From assembly GCA_025350105.1 (NCBI GenBank), contig JANXYJ010000183.1:1-64000 (forward strand): a DNA stretch of 64,000 nucleotides. Direction: 5' to 3'. Both the position numbers and the translations under genes were made by a program. Shown here one piece after another: positions 1-8,218 of this stretch. Source of the DNA: Terriglobia bacterium (GTDB taxonomy: Bacteria; Acidobacteriota; Terriglobia; Bryobacterales; Bryobacteraceae). Below the pieces are notes generated by a model. The model ran no database searches. It was not told the origin of the DNA and saw only the letters and a list, made by a program, of their open reading frames with translations. Position 1 is the first letter of the stretch. Each line of letters starts with the position of its first letter.

Positions 1-18
1 CGCTTCAATTTTTTTCAT
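1..18 (-). CDS. glnK: PII nitrogen regulatory protein, 5' end only
   Basis: Only the first six codons lie in the window, reading MKKIEA on the minus strand from an ATG at 18-16. A purine-rich Shine-Dalgarno (GGAG type) precedes it. MKKIEA is the usual N-terminus of GlnB/GlnK PII proteins, and the gene starts 28 nt downstream of an ammonium transporter, the standard amt-glnK pairing. PII trimers plug AmtB when nitrogen is plentiful and sense 2-oxoglutarate and ATP/ADP. The identity rests on six residues plus context, so it is an inference; the rest of the gene lies outside the window. Confidence 0.7.
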
Positions 19-46
19 ATAGGCTCCTGCTCCTTCACTCTACGCC

Positions 47-1717
47 CTATGCTTCCGACGCATGCATCGCGTCCTCGGGATAGCAAGCCAGACCAAACTC
101 TGGAACGTCCAGACCCTGCTCTTCCACATCCCTCGAAACCCGCATGGACTTGATGCCGTTCACCACTTTAAACGTAATGAACGTCAGGCCAAATCCCCAA
201 ACAGCACAAACCACGGCACCGATCACCTGCACCATGAACTGGCTGCTATCGCCGTAGAACAACCCGGTGACGCCCTGGCCAGCTTTGCCCAGATAGTTTG
301 CGGCGCCAACACCGTTCCAGCCCGCGCCGTAGGTTCCGTCGGCAAAAAGACCGACGCAAATGCCGCCCAGAATTCCGCAGAATCCGTGGACCGAGATGGC
401 GCCGCAGGGGTCGTCAATCTTGGTGACGTTATCGTTGAACAGCACGCCCATGCAGACCACCAGACCGGCGATCACGCCGATGATGACCGCAGAGGTCGGC
501 CCGACGAAAGCGCAAGGAGCGGTGATGGCCACCAGTCCTGCCAGCATTCCGTTGCAGGCCATGGTGACGTCCGGTTTGCCGAATTTCCAGTACCAGAACA
601 ACATCGCGGTGGCGGAGCCGGCGATGGCCGCCAGGTTGGTGTTGATAGCGACCACGGAGATGCGCAGATCGGTTGCACCCAACGTGGAACCGGGGTTGAA
701 GCCCATCCAGCCGAACAGCAGGATGAAAGTGCCGCTGACCACGTAAACAATGTTGTGCGCGGGGAAGGCTTTGGCTTTGCCGTCTTTGCCAAATTTCCCC
801 AGCCGCGGACCCAAGACCATGGAGAGAGCCATGGCGGCCATACCTCCTACGGCGTGCACCACCGTTGATCCCGCAAAGTCGACATACCCGTGACCCCAAT
901 GCATCGTGTTGCCCAGTTGCGACAACCAACCGCCGCCCCACACCCAGCATCCGAAGATGGGATAGAGAATTGCGCCGATGAACAATTCGCAAAGAATGAA
1001 CGCGCCAAACGTGATGCGTTCGCAGATGGAGCCCACGATGATATAGCCCGCGGTTTCCATGAACACCACTTCGAACAGCGCGAACACGTTGCTGCCGGCA
1101 TCATAAGCGGGGCCCGCCATGAAGAAGCCCTTGCCGCCCAGGAAACCCCATAAGCCATCGCCCAACAGGAAATGATTCAGCGTTGGCGTCCCACCCAGAT
1201 TGGCGGGCGCGGCATTCACCGCTACGGCTCCGAACTGAAATGCGTAACCCACGGCCCAGTAAGCGATGAACGCGAAAACGTAGGCCGCGAAATTCAGCAT
1301 CATCAAATGCCCGGCATTCTTTTTGCGCACCAGTCCGCAGGTGAGCAGCGCGAAGCCAGCCTGCATGAACAGCACCAGGTAGCCAGTATTCAGCGTCCAG
1401 GCGAAATTGGTGGCCACGCGCACGTGGCCCACGGTATCGGCCAACTTCATGGCCAGCGGTTCCTTTTCCGCCATCGCCTTGAAGTCCGCCGCGTCCTTCA
1501 TGCCCTGCGCGTAAGTAGGCGATGTTTTATCGGTGGGTTCGCTTACGACAAAGGCAGTGCCTCCGCCATCTACCGCAGTGCTCTTGTCACCGGTCGCGAT
1601 ACCAGCGGGATCCGGTTTGGGATCATCCGCCATCAGCGGTGTTAGGCACGTCATCAGAATGCTAGCGGCCAAAACCGCCAGCACGCTGCCTCTCAACCAT
1701 TTTGTGTTTGCCTTCAC
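47..1717 (-). CDS. amt: Ammonium transporter (Amt family) with cleavable signal peptide
   Basis: Inner-membrane ammonium channel of the Amt/MEP/Rh family, about 556 aa. A GTG start at 1717 is chosen because AGGAGAACGAACT lies directly before it; the open frame continues 26 codons upstream but without a ribosome site. The N-terminus is a signal peptide (ends near LTPLMADDP), followed by about 70 polar residues and then some 11 membrane segments. The two pore histidines are visible in VVHAVGG and in ISVHGFCG. The extended periplasmic N-terminus makes it longer than E. coli AmtB (about 400 aa after processing). It is first in an amt-glnK operon, the reverse of the common glnK-amtB order. Nitrogen control is expected, but I found no clear sigma-54 site. 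Confidence 0.95.
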   Translation of the reverse strand: MKANTKWLRGSVLAVLAASILMTCLTPLMADDPKPDPAGIATGDKSTAVDGGGTAFVVSEPTDKTSPTYAQGMKDAADFKAMAEKEPLAMKLADTVGHVRVATNFAWTLNTGYLVLFMQAGFALLTCGLVRKKNAGHLMMLNFAAYVFAFIAYWAVGYAFQFGAVAVNAAPANLGGTPTLNHFLLGDGLWGFLGGKGFFMAGPAYDAGSNVFALFEVVFMETAGYIIVGSICERITFGAFILCELFIGAILYPIFGCWVWGGGWLSQLGNTMHWGHGYVDFAGSTVVHAVGGMAAMALSMVLGPRLGKFGKDGKAKAFPAHNIVYVVSGTFILLFGWMGFNPGSTLGATDLRISVVAINTNLAAIAGSATAMLFWYWKFGKPDVTMACNGMLAGLVAITAPCAFVGPTSAVIIGVIAGLVVCMGVLFNDNVTKIDDPCGAISVHGFCGILGGICVGLFADGTYGAGWNGVGAANYLGKAGQGVTGLFYGDSSQFMVQVIGAVVCAVWGFGLTFITFKVVNGIKSMRVSRDVEEQGLDVPEFGLACYPEDAMHASEA

Positions 1718-2145
1718 AGTTCGTTCTCCTGTTTGGATGTATTCGCGGCAGAGACAGCTGCCGACGGCACGCAGGACGATTTGCAGACAGGGCAAAGGGC
1801 CTTCGCTTGACGAACGAGTTTATGCCAAACGGCAACGAGCGTCAATCAAATATTTGAATCAGGTACATTCAGAATTATGAGGGGGCCGCCGTAACCCGCC
1901 AACGGCCGATTGCGCCTATATGTTCTTGGCGCGAAAGTCAAAAAACCCGCACCGGACACAGCGAAATTCATTCGGGTGGGGAAAGTCCGCGGTATTGCGC
2001 CGGCGGCGAAGTCTTCTCAATCTCAATCCCGCGCTTGGCAAAGGGGAATTCTCGATCAAGGACTCTGCATATGGCGGCTCTGTCCTGGCCAAATTGGCCA
2101 GTGTATTGTGAAGAACCGGCGTTGTTTGAGAGCGGACCGCCCGCT
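1718..2145. other. Intergenic region upstream of amt with a 12-bp palindrome
   Basis: No convincing gene lies in these 428 bases; the short frames here have no ribosome site or family signature. A perfect 12-bp palindrome, TCAAATATTTGA, sits at 1846-1857, about 130 bp before the amt start, and is a possible regulator site. I looked for a minus-strand sigma-54 (-24/-12) promoter and did not see one. The motif TTGGCCA recurs several times between 2090 and 2235 with no obvious meaning. A GAGCGG/CCGCTC stem near 2130-2150 has no T-run on the side needed to end the DUF1501 transcript. Confidence 0.4.
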
Positions 2146-3525
2146 CTATAAAAATGCCGGCGGAGGCGTCTTGAAATTGGCCAGATTCGGAAACACTGTG
2201 GCCAATTTTGCGGGCGGCACGCCGAACCAATTGGCCAAGGTTGCGCCATATTGATCGAGCGATGTCGTCGGAATCCACACACCGCGCGTGGTGGCGTCAT
2301 CGGGGCCGCTTAACTTTTGCGTCGGGAAGGTCCCGTAGAGGTCGCCACCCTTCACTGCATCCCCCAGCACGAAGTGATGGCTTCCCCAAGCGTGATCGCT
2401 TCCAAGCGTAGCCCCGCCGCTGGGCTGCAGCGTTCGCCCGAAATCAGATTCGGTGAAGGTGACCACATTCTGGCCCACGCCCATTTCCTGGGTGGCGGTG
2501 TAGAAAGCCTGCATCGCCTGGCTCACTTGCGTCAGGCCGGTGGCCTGATCGTTCAGTTCTTTGTCGTGCGTGTCGAAGCCGCCCAGGAAGGTGAAGAAAA
2601 TCTGCCGCGTCACGCCCAGCCCGCTGCGTACGTTGATGATCTTGGCCACCTGCAGCAGTTGGTTGCCCAAGGACGTGTTAGGGAACGCCGTGGTCAAAGC
2701 CTTGCCGGACGCCAAGGCTTGATTGAGTAACGTAGATTGATGAATGCCGGCGGAGCCAATCGCGTTTGATGCTTGCGCCAGTTCCAATCCGTTGTCAAAG
2801 CCCAGCAGATTATTCAACGCCGTCAAACGCGCCACCGACGGTGCCGTGGTGTTGAAACCCTGCAAACCCGCAACCGCGCCCGCGGTTACGGTGGCGGGGC
2901 TCGATTGCGCGCCCGCTGCAAACAACACGTTTCCATTCAGCGAAACGATCAGCGGAAAGCCTCCCGTGTTGCAGCCCTGCATGGCATCGGCCAGGCGTCC
3001 GCCCCAACCCGTGTTGGCGAAACCCTGCGCCTGAGCCGTTTGCCATTCGGTTTGTTGATCCAGGTGCGAAAACAAATTCGCCGGAATTCTGGCGGTTTTC
3101 TGCAGGTATTGCGTCTGGGTAAGCGGATTCACCAGCGACCCCACGTTGGCCACCACCGCCACGTTCTTGTTGCTGTTGTAGAGCGTAGCCAATTCCACAA
3201 GATTGGGGTGCAGCCCGAACTGATCGCCCTTCGACGTCCCGATCATATTCAAACTGGTTTGCGGCAAGGCCAGCCCGCCGCGGATAGTCGCGTAATTGCT
3301 ATACGAATTGTTTGGGTTCGACGGCGTGCTGACCGGCACCAGCGTGTTGTTGCCGTCGTTGCCTCCAAACATAAAGACGCATACCAGCGCCTTGTAATCG
3401 GTGGGGCACGCGGTTTGCGCCAACGCGTTCACCTGGCTTAAGCGGCCCACCACGCTGGCCGCGCCAATGGCGGACAGGGAGCGCAAGCCCAGCTTCAGGA
3501 AATCCCGTCTCAAGAAATTCATCAT
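2146..3525 (-). CDS. DUF1501 family Tat-exported protein
   Basis: About 459 aa. The start at 3525 follows GGAGG with 8-nt spacing; the frame extends ten codons further without a ribosome site. The N-terminus FLRRDFLKLG plus a hydrophobic stretch is a Tat signal. The mature part has the DUF1501 hallmarks near the start (VFMFGGNDGNNTLVP) and near the end (ESDFGRTLQPSGG and DHAWGSHHFVLG), an alkaline-phosphatase-like fold in which the conserved Asp/His residues suggest a metalloenzyme. The biochemical role of the family is unknown. It is second in an operon with the DUF1800 gene, 58 nt upstream; the two families are almost always paired in Acidobacteria, Planctomycetes and Gammaproteobacteria. 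Confidence 0.9.
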   Translation of the reverse strand: MMNFLRRDFLKLGLRSLSAIGAASVVGRLSQVNALAQTACPTDYKALVCVFMFGGNDGNNTLVPVSTPSNPNNSYSNYATIRGGLALPQTSLNMIGTSKGDQFGLHPNLVELATLYNSNKNVAVVANVGSLVNPLTQTQYLQKTARIPANLFSHLDQQTEWQTAQAQGFANTGWGGRLADAMQGCNTGGFPLIVSLNGNVLFAAGAQSSPATVTAGAVAGLQGFNTTAPSVARLTALNNLLGFDNGLELAQASNAIGSAGIHQSTLLNQALASGKALTTAFPNTSLGNQLLQVAKIINVRSGLGVTRQIFFTFLGGFDTHDKELNDQATGLTQVSQAMQAFYTATQEMGVGQNVVTFTESDFGRTLQPSGGATLGSDHAWGSHHFVLGDAVKGGDLYGTFPTQKLSGPDDATTRGVWIPTTSLDQYGATLANWFGVPPAKLATVFPNLANFKTPPPAFL

Positions 3526-3552
3526 GATTTCTTCCTCCGCGGTCTGGTGTTC

Positions 3553-3580
3553 CACGTGTGTTGCACGTGTGTTGCACGTT
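3553..3580. repeat. 11-bp tandem repeat between DUF1800 and DUF1501 genes
   Basis: The unit CACGTGTGTTG occurs twice in perfect tandem (3553-3563, 3564-3574), followed by a partial third copy. The flanking sequence GTTCCACGT also occurs on both sides (3549 and 3589). It lies in the short gap between the two operon genes and probably arose by slippage; no function is evident. Confidence 0.7.
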
Positions 3581-3583
3581 GGT

Positions 3584-5866
3584 CTAATGTTCCACGTTGT
3601 AGTACGACGAGGACAGCGCCAGATACAGCGCCGCCTGGGCGCGGGCCTTGGCCGCAGCCGCCGTGGTGCCGGTGGCAGCGGCGTTTACCGCCGACAGAAT
3701 ATCGCTCCGCATATTGGGCGGCATCAGGCCATAAAAGAACGCGTTGTTGATGGCCAGCATCAGCGCGGGCGGGCTATTTCCTAAATTTGTAAGTGCCGTC
3801 AGGTCAATCAGCGCGCCATTGCCCAGACTGCCGTAAATCATCGTGTTCAAGACGTTGATGCGCCCCACCGCGGCCGAGGGCGATTGCAGTTGGTACTCTG
3901 GTCCGCCCAGTGTTGCGCCCGCGCTGAAATCCGCGGGAATCTGGTAGCCCGGCGCAAAGTAGCTGAACACCGAAGGCGGGCTGAAAACATTCTGGCCCAA
4001 ACTTGTGGACAAGCTGTTCAGGGCATTGGTGTCGTTCACCTGCGCGCCCAGGCCGCGCAGGATGGCGGGAATCACAAACATGGGTTCGCGCAGATGGCCG
4101 GCCACGGTGGAGAACTTCGCCCCTCCGCGCGGAGCCTGATGCAGGTGGGTACCAATCGCAACGGTGCCGGGATCGTTGGCCGCATCACCAGTCCCGCCAG
4201 GCGGAACATTGCCGATGGGCAAATTGAACGCCGTGCCGTTGTCGCCCGCGCGGGCTTCCGGGTCCAGCAAAATCGCGCGCACCACCATCGCCAAATCTCC
4301 CCGAACGCCGGAACCGTTGTCGTAGAACACGGTCGCAACGCGGTTCACATAACCCGGCGACGGGTTGCTGGTGACCAGATGCTGAATCAGTTGCTTGCTG
4401 ATGAACGGGGCGAGGTTGGGATGATAAAAGATATTATCCAGCGCCTGCGCTAAATCCTTGGCCGCCGTTTGCCCGGCAGGCAAGCTGGTCAACACCCCGG
4501 CGGGTGCGGCGTACTGCAGCAGGGTTTTCGCCGTGGTGTCGTGATTGGCATCGAAAGCCTCCATCGGGCCTACATAATAGGCCGGGTTGTGTTTCGCCAA
4601 GGTGGCCCCGGGCTTGGTGGGATAGGTCCACCCCGTGTAGACCTTGGCAAAACTTTGAACCGTCGCCTGATCGTAGGTGGGAATGGCATTGCCCGCTGCA
4701 TCCAGTTTCAACGTGCCATCCGGGTTTAACACGGAAAGGCCGATGGTGAACAGCTGCATCAGTTCGCGGGCATAATTTTCGTTGGCCAGCGCCGTGCCCG
4801 CGGCCTTGTCGTTGTTGCGCATGTCCAGGTATTCGCCCATGGCCACGTTCAACGTGATGTCGTTCATCAGCGTGCGGAAATTGCCAAAGGCATTCTTCTG
4901 GAAAACTTGCAGATAGGGCACTAGCTGCGCGGGGGTGTTTTCTTCTACCCCGGACGCCACCATGATCTCGCTCAGCGCCAAGGCCACACGTTGCCCCAGT
5001 TGATCCTGCCCATGCACCGCGTTGGCAAAGAAGCGCGCCTGAACCAATGCCAGGTTGACGGGAATATTCACCGGATCGGGATAGGGTGAAACCGGCGCGG
5101 ACAATTGTTCGGTGATATAGCCGTCCAGTCCGGTGCCTTGCACATGCACGATAGTGGCGGCGTCGGGCCCGAATGCAGCCTGATCCAAAAACCGCGCCGC
5201 GGCGGTTGCCGTGATCTTGGCGGGACCGTCCAGCGAACCCACCGTCACCGTGACGGCGTCGGTAGAAGTAGCCGGACCCGGCGCCGGGTTCGTCACCGCC
5301 ACCGCCACCCGCGTATTGTTCTGGCTTTGTACGGCCGTTCCGGTGGCAGTGAGCCGGGTTGCGGAGACGAAGGTGGTGGGCAACGCCACCCCGCCAAAAA
5401 TCAGCTGTGCTCCATTCACGAAATTGCTGCCGTTGGCGGTCAACGTAAACGCACCCACCGTGACCGATCCGGGGAACGTGGAGGAAAGCGCCGGGTAAGG
5501 ATTCAGCAAAGTGACGGTGGCGCTGGCCGATGCCGTGGGTGCCGCCAAACTGGTTACCGTCACAATGGCGGTGTTTCCGCTAGGCAGTGCCGCCGGCGGC
5601 GTATAAAGCCCTCCCGTATTCACCGTTCCGGGTGACCCGGTGTCGCCCGCCGGCAGCGCCACCGTCCACGCCACCGTCGTGTTGGTGTTGCCCGTCACCC
5701 TGGCGGTAAATTGAAAGGCAGTGCCCAACCGCACGCCGGCGGCGGTGGGGGTGATGGTCACCGTGGTGGCCGTCTGGCCCAACACCGGAGCTTGGAACCC
5801 CAAGGTTCCCGCAAGTCCTAAAGCGCACACTAATCCACCTTGAATACGACGAATTCTCAAGTTCAT
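3584..5866 (-). CDS. DUF1800 family secreted protein with N-terminal Ig-like domains
   Basis: About 760 aa. The ATG at 5866 is preceded by GGAGGG with short spacing; the frame upstream of it is non-coding. Residues 1-40 form a signal peptide. Residues 40-230 form beta-rich Ig-like repeats (VTITPTAAGVRLGTAFQFTA, then an IPT/TIG-like segment). The C-terminal 500 residues are DUF1800: AARFLDQAAFGP, a MGEYLDMRNN segment, NENYARELMQLFTIG, and a C-terminal GRINVLNTMIYG region. DUF1800 is a mostly helical exported domain of unknown function that travels with DUF1501. The Ig-like addition suggests cell-surface or extracellular display. It is the first gene of the operon. Confidence 0.9.
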   Translation of the reverse strand: MNLRIRRIQGGLVCALGLAGTLGFQAPVLGQTATTVTITPTAAGVRLGTAFQFTARVTGNTNTTVAWTVALPAGDTGSPGTVNTGGLYTPPAALPSGNTAIVTVTSLAAPTASASATVTLLNPYPALSSTFPGSVTVGAFTLTANGSNFVNGAQLIFGGVALPTTFVSATRLTATGTAVQSQNNTRVAVAVTNPAPGPATSTDAVTVTVGSLDGPAKITATAAARFLDQAAFGPDAATIVHVQGTGLDGYITEQLSAPVSPYPDPVNIPVNLALVQARFFANAVHGQDQLGQRVALALSEIMVASGVEENTPAQLVPYLQVFQKNAFGNFRTLMNDITLNVAMGEYLDMRNNDKAAGTALANENYARELMQLFTIGLSVLNPDGTLKLDAAGNAIPTYDQATVQSFAKVYTGWTYPTKPGATLAKHNPAYYVGPMEAFDANHDTTAKTLLQYAAPAGVLTSLPAGQTAAKDLAQALDNIFYHPNLAPFISKQLIQHLVTSNPSPGYVNRVATVFYDNGSGVRGDLAMVVRAILLDPEARAGDNGTAFNLPIGNVPPGGTGDAANDPGTVAIGTHLHQAPRGGAKFSTVAGHLREPMFVIPAILRGLGAQVNDTNALNSLSTSLGQNVFSPPSVFSYFAPGYQIPADFSAGATLGGPEYQLQSPSAAVGRINVLNTMIYGSLGNGALIDLTALTNLGNSPPALMLAINNAFFYGLMPPNMRSDILSAVNAAATGTTAAAAKARAQAALYLALSSSYYNVEH

Positions 5867-6077
5867 GCTTCCCTCCGGACGAAAGTCCTTCAGTAGACGG
5901 ACACGGCCAACCAAAGCCGTGTTCGTACTAAAACTACCACCAAATGCAGCTGGTTCCAATGGTCTAAACCCGTCATCCGGCGCAAGGTTGCGAAATAAGG
6001 CCATTTCATCGGCCGGGCGGCCTAGCGTTACACATTTCTCGGCAAGATCGCGTACGATCAACATCAGGTTACAAGAT

Positions 6078-7328
6078 ATGCCCGCCGAGATCCCCAAGAA
6101 CCCAAAGCCGGTCAATGCTACTGAAAGCGCTACTGAAAGCGCTACCGAAAGCCTCAGCGAAGTGCGCAAGCGCATCATTGCGTTTGACCAAGGTCGCGAT
6201 CCGGAACGCCTGGCGATGAAATACCGGCTGCTGTGCAAGGACGCCTTCGTCTTCCTGCGCGGCACCTGTCATCTTTTTTACGAAGACCTGGATCCGGCGG
6301 CCCTGCCTGCGTCGCCTCTGGTTTGGTGCTGCGGTGACCTGCATCTTGAGAACTTGGGCACTTATAAAGGCGATAACCGTCTGGTGTACTTCGACCTCAA
6401 CGATTTTGACGAGGCCTGTCTGGCTCCTGCCGCATGGGAGTTGGTGCGTTTTCTGACCAGCGTCATGGTGGGCGGTAAAACGCTGGGCATGGACCGCGGC
6501 ACCTGCAAAGCGATGATGCAGCAGTTCCTGGCCGGGTATTCGGAAGCCTTGAGACGTGGAAAAGCGATGTGGCTGGAGCGGGCCACCGCGCCAGGAGTGA
6601 TTCGGGATCTGCTCACACAACTGCGCAAACGCAAGCAGAAGAAATTTATCGGCAGCCGCACCTACCTGGCCAAAGGCAAGCGCAAGCTGCTGATTAACGG
6701 CAAGCGAACCCTGGCGCTCGAAAAAGGGCAGATGAAGATGTTGCGCGAATTCATGGCCGGGTTTGCCGGGCAGCAGAGCAATCCTTCTTTTTACCGCCTG
6801 CACGATGCCGCCCGGCGCGTGGCGGGCACGGGCAGCTTGGGTCTGGAGCGGTATGTTTTGTTGGTGGAAGGCCACGGGGGCGAAGGGCAGTTTCTGCTGG
6901 ATCTGAAGCATCAACCGGGTTCGGCCATGGCGGCCGCGCAGCCATCTTTGGCGCAGCCCAACTGGAACTCTGAAGGCGAGCGCGTGGTCACCATCCAGCA
7001 CGATGTGGAAGCCGCTTCGCCGGCTTTGCTGCAGGCCGTGACACTGAATGGCAGATCATTTGTGATCCAGGAATTGATGCCCATCGCGGACCGCCTGGAC
7101 ATTGCAAAATGGCAGGGCGACCTAGCTGGCTTCGAAGAAGCCCTGCGCGTGATGGGGCGCCTGGTGGCGTGGGGCAACCTGCGTTCCAGTGCCCGCCGGG
7201 GCTCGGTCGGGCCGGAGGAACTGATGGCCTTCGGCCGCAAAACAGGCTGGGAAAAGCCGCTGCTGGAATATGCCAACCAGTGCGCGCAAAGAATCCAAAA
7301 GCAGTGGCGAGAATACGCTAGGGGCTAG
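6078..7328 (+). CDS. DUF2252 family protein (kinase-like fold)
   Basis: About 416 aa, cytoplasmic. The ATG at 6078 gives MPAEIPKNPKPVNATES; the frame extends upstream to 5865 but overlaps the divergent DUF1800 promoter region and does not look coding. The DUF2252 core shows CCGDLHLENLGTYKG and YFDLNDFDEACLAP, which resemble the catalytic HxDxxxxN and DxD loops of aminoglycoside phosphotransferase-like kinases, with GTGSLGLERYVLLVEG later. The substrate is unknown. The N-terminal tail contains a perfect or near-perfect TESA repeat from a 12-bp tandem duplication. It is divergent from the DUF1800 operon and convergent with a small hypothetical gene 14 nt away. Confidence 0.85.
   Translation: MPAEIPKNPKPVNATESATESATESLSEVRKRIIAFDQGRDPERLAMKYRLLCKDAFVFLRGTCHLFYEDLDPAALPASPLVWCCGDLHLENLGTYKGDNRLVYFDLNDFDEACLAPAAWELVRFLTSVMVGGKTLGMDRGTCKAMMQQFLAGYSEALRRGKAMWLERATAPGVIRDLLTQLRKRKQKKFIGSRTYLAKGKRKLLINGKRTLALEKGQMKMLREFMAGFAGQQSNPSFYRLHDAARRVAGTGSLGLERYVLLVEGHGGEGQFLLDLKHQPGSAMAAAQPSLAQPNWNSEGERVVTIQHDVEAASPALLQAVTLNGRSFVIQELMPIADRLDIAKWQGDLAGFEEALRVMGRLVAWGNLRSSARRGSVGPEELMAFGRKTGWEKPLLEYANQCAQRIQKQWREYARG
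6117..6152 (+). repeat. 12-bp tandem repeat inside the DUF2252 coding region
   Basis: Three copies of GCTACTGAAAGC (third copy with one change) encode the repeated residues ATES near the N-terminus. In-frame length suggests recent slippage tolerated in a disordered tail. Confidence 0.85.
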
Positions 7329-7342
7329 CTCTACAAACACAT

Positions 7343-7660
7343 CTATAAACCGGGAATTGTTGTGGGGAAATCCTCCACAAATTCGTGCGGGCTTGGTTTC
7401 GCGGGTGCGGCCTCCGCTGCGGATTGACCGCGGTGCAGCGCTGGTTGCCGCACTTGAACCGAAGGGATGGCTGATGTTTGTTCATACGTATGTTCCGGTG
7501 CCACCGCCTGTTTCTCACTCCCGCTGGTCTCCATGAACGCGATCCCGCTTTCGTGAAGTCCCGCTTCATGAAAATGCGACACGGCCAACCCGGCTCCTGC
7601 TGCCAGTACGACTGACAGCAGGGAACCCGGCAATAGCGGACAGGTCAGTAACTTAAGCAT
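7343..7660 (-). CDS. Small hypothetical protein with N-terminal membrane or signal segment
   Basis: About 105 aa. The ATG at 7660 has GAGGAG about 11 nt upstream; a GTG 12 nt earlier is too close to that site. The N-terminus LLTCPLLPGSLLSVVLAAGAG is hydrophobic and would act as a signal or single anchor, followed by a polar tail rich in H, E and P. I recognise no family. It is convergent with the DUF2252 gene. A competing plus-strand frame covers part of the region, so coding is plausible but not certain. Confidence 0.4.
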   Translation of the reverse strand: MLKLLTCPLLPGSLLSVVLAAGAGLAVSHFHEAGLHESGIAFMETSGSEKQAVAPEHTYEQTSAIPSVQVRQPALHRGQSAAEAAPAKPSPHEFVEDFPTTIPGL

Positions 7661-7809
7661 CCAACCGCGCACTCCTCGCGCGATAGGCTTAGTGGCAACC
7701 GGGCACTGGTCCTCTCATCTTTTTAAAAGGTGTTTTCAGGTTTCTGCATTCGTTTTCGTCACGCAACTCGCGTGAACTTGCAGCCCAGAGTGTTATGCTG
7801 TAGGGAGAA

Positions 7810-8148
7810 ATGTTCCCGGGCAAAGTTATCTTCGGTCTGGTGATACTCCTGTTGGTGGGGCAATTCCAGTGCGTTTCTGGGTGCACCGTGAACGCTTTCA
7901 ATGCGGCTCCGCATCAACCGCCTTGCCATCGCCAGCAGAATCATTCGGCGCCATCTGGCTCCCCTTCGAACGATTGCCTGACGGTGGCGGCTCCGGCTTC
8001 CGTGCTTTTCGCCGCGGCCACGCTGGCCACCCCGCCGGTGCCCGCAGTGTTGATCCATCAACCGGCGGCAGTGGACGCATTTAAACTTTTCACCATCGTT
8101 CCTCCACTGTATTTCGTTTCTGTCCGGCCACTTGTGCTGCGTACCTGA
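7810..8148 (+). CDS. Small secreted Cys/His-containing protein of unknown function
   Basis: About 112 aa. The start follows AGGGAGAA directly. It has a signal peptide or N-terminal anchor (KVIFGLVILLLVGQF), then a polar Cys/His stretch (C, C, HQPPCHRQQNH, C) and a hydrophobic C-terminal part. The pattern of scattered Cys and His in a short exported protein resembles those found beside metal-efflux or metal-responsive outer-membrane proteins, but I cannot assign a family. It lies 70 nt upstream of the outer-membrane-type gene in the same direction and probably shares its transcript. Confidence 0.6.
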   Translation: MFPGKVIFGLVILLLVGQFQCVSGCTVNAFNAAPHQPPCHRQQNHSAPSGSPSNDCLTVAAPASVLFAAATLATPPVPAVLIHQPAAVDAFKLFTIVPPLYFVSVRPLVLRT

Positions 8149-8218
8149 TTCCGCTCGTTTCCTCGTTTCTACTCGTTTTTCAAACTCGAAGTTTTGGATG
8201 AAGCCAGACAGGTGAATC

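Noticed and set aside
1718-1900. Sigma-54 promoter for amt
   Set aside because: No GG-N10-GC pair in the right orientation was found by eye, although nitrogen genes often use one.
3553-3580. Short repeats considered as a CRISPR array
   Set aside because: Direct tandem units of 11 bp without spacers; the other repeats in the window are also spacerless. No cas gene seen.
5865-6077. N-terminal extension of the DUF2252 frame
   Set aside because: It overlaps the start region of the divergent DUF1800 gene and has no coding character; the ATG at 6078 fits the family.
7270-7536. Plus-strand frame of 88 codons after DUF2252
   Set aside because: No ribosome site, overlaps the DUF2252 end and the more plausible minus-strand small protein.
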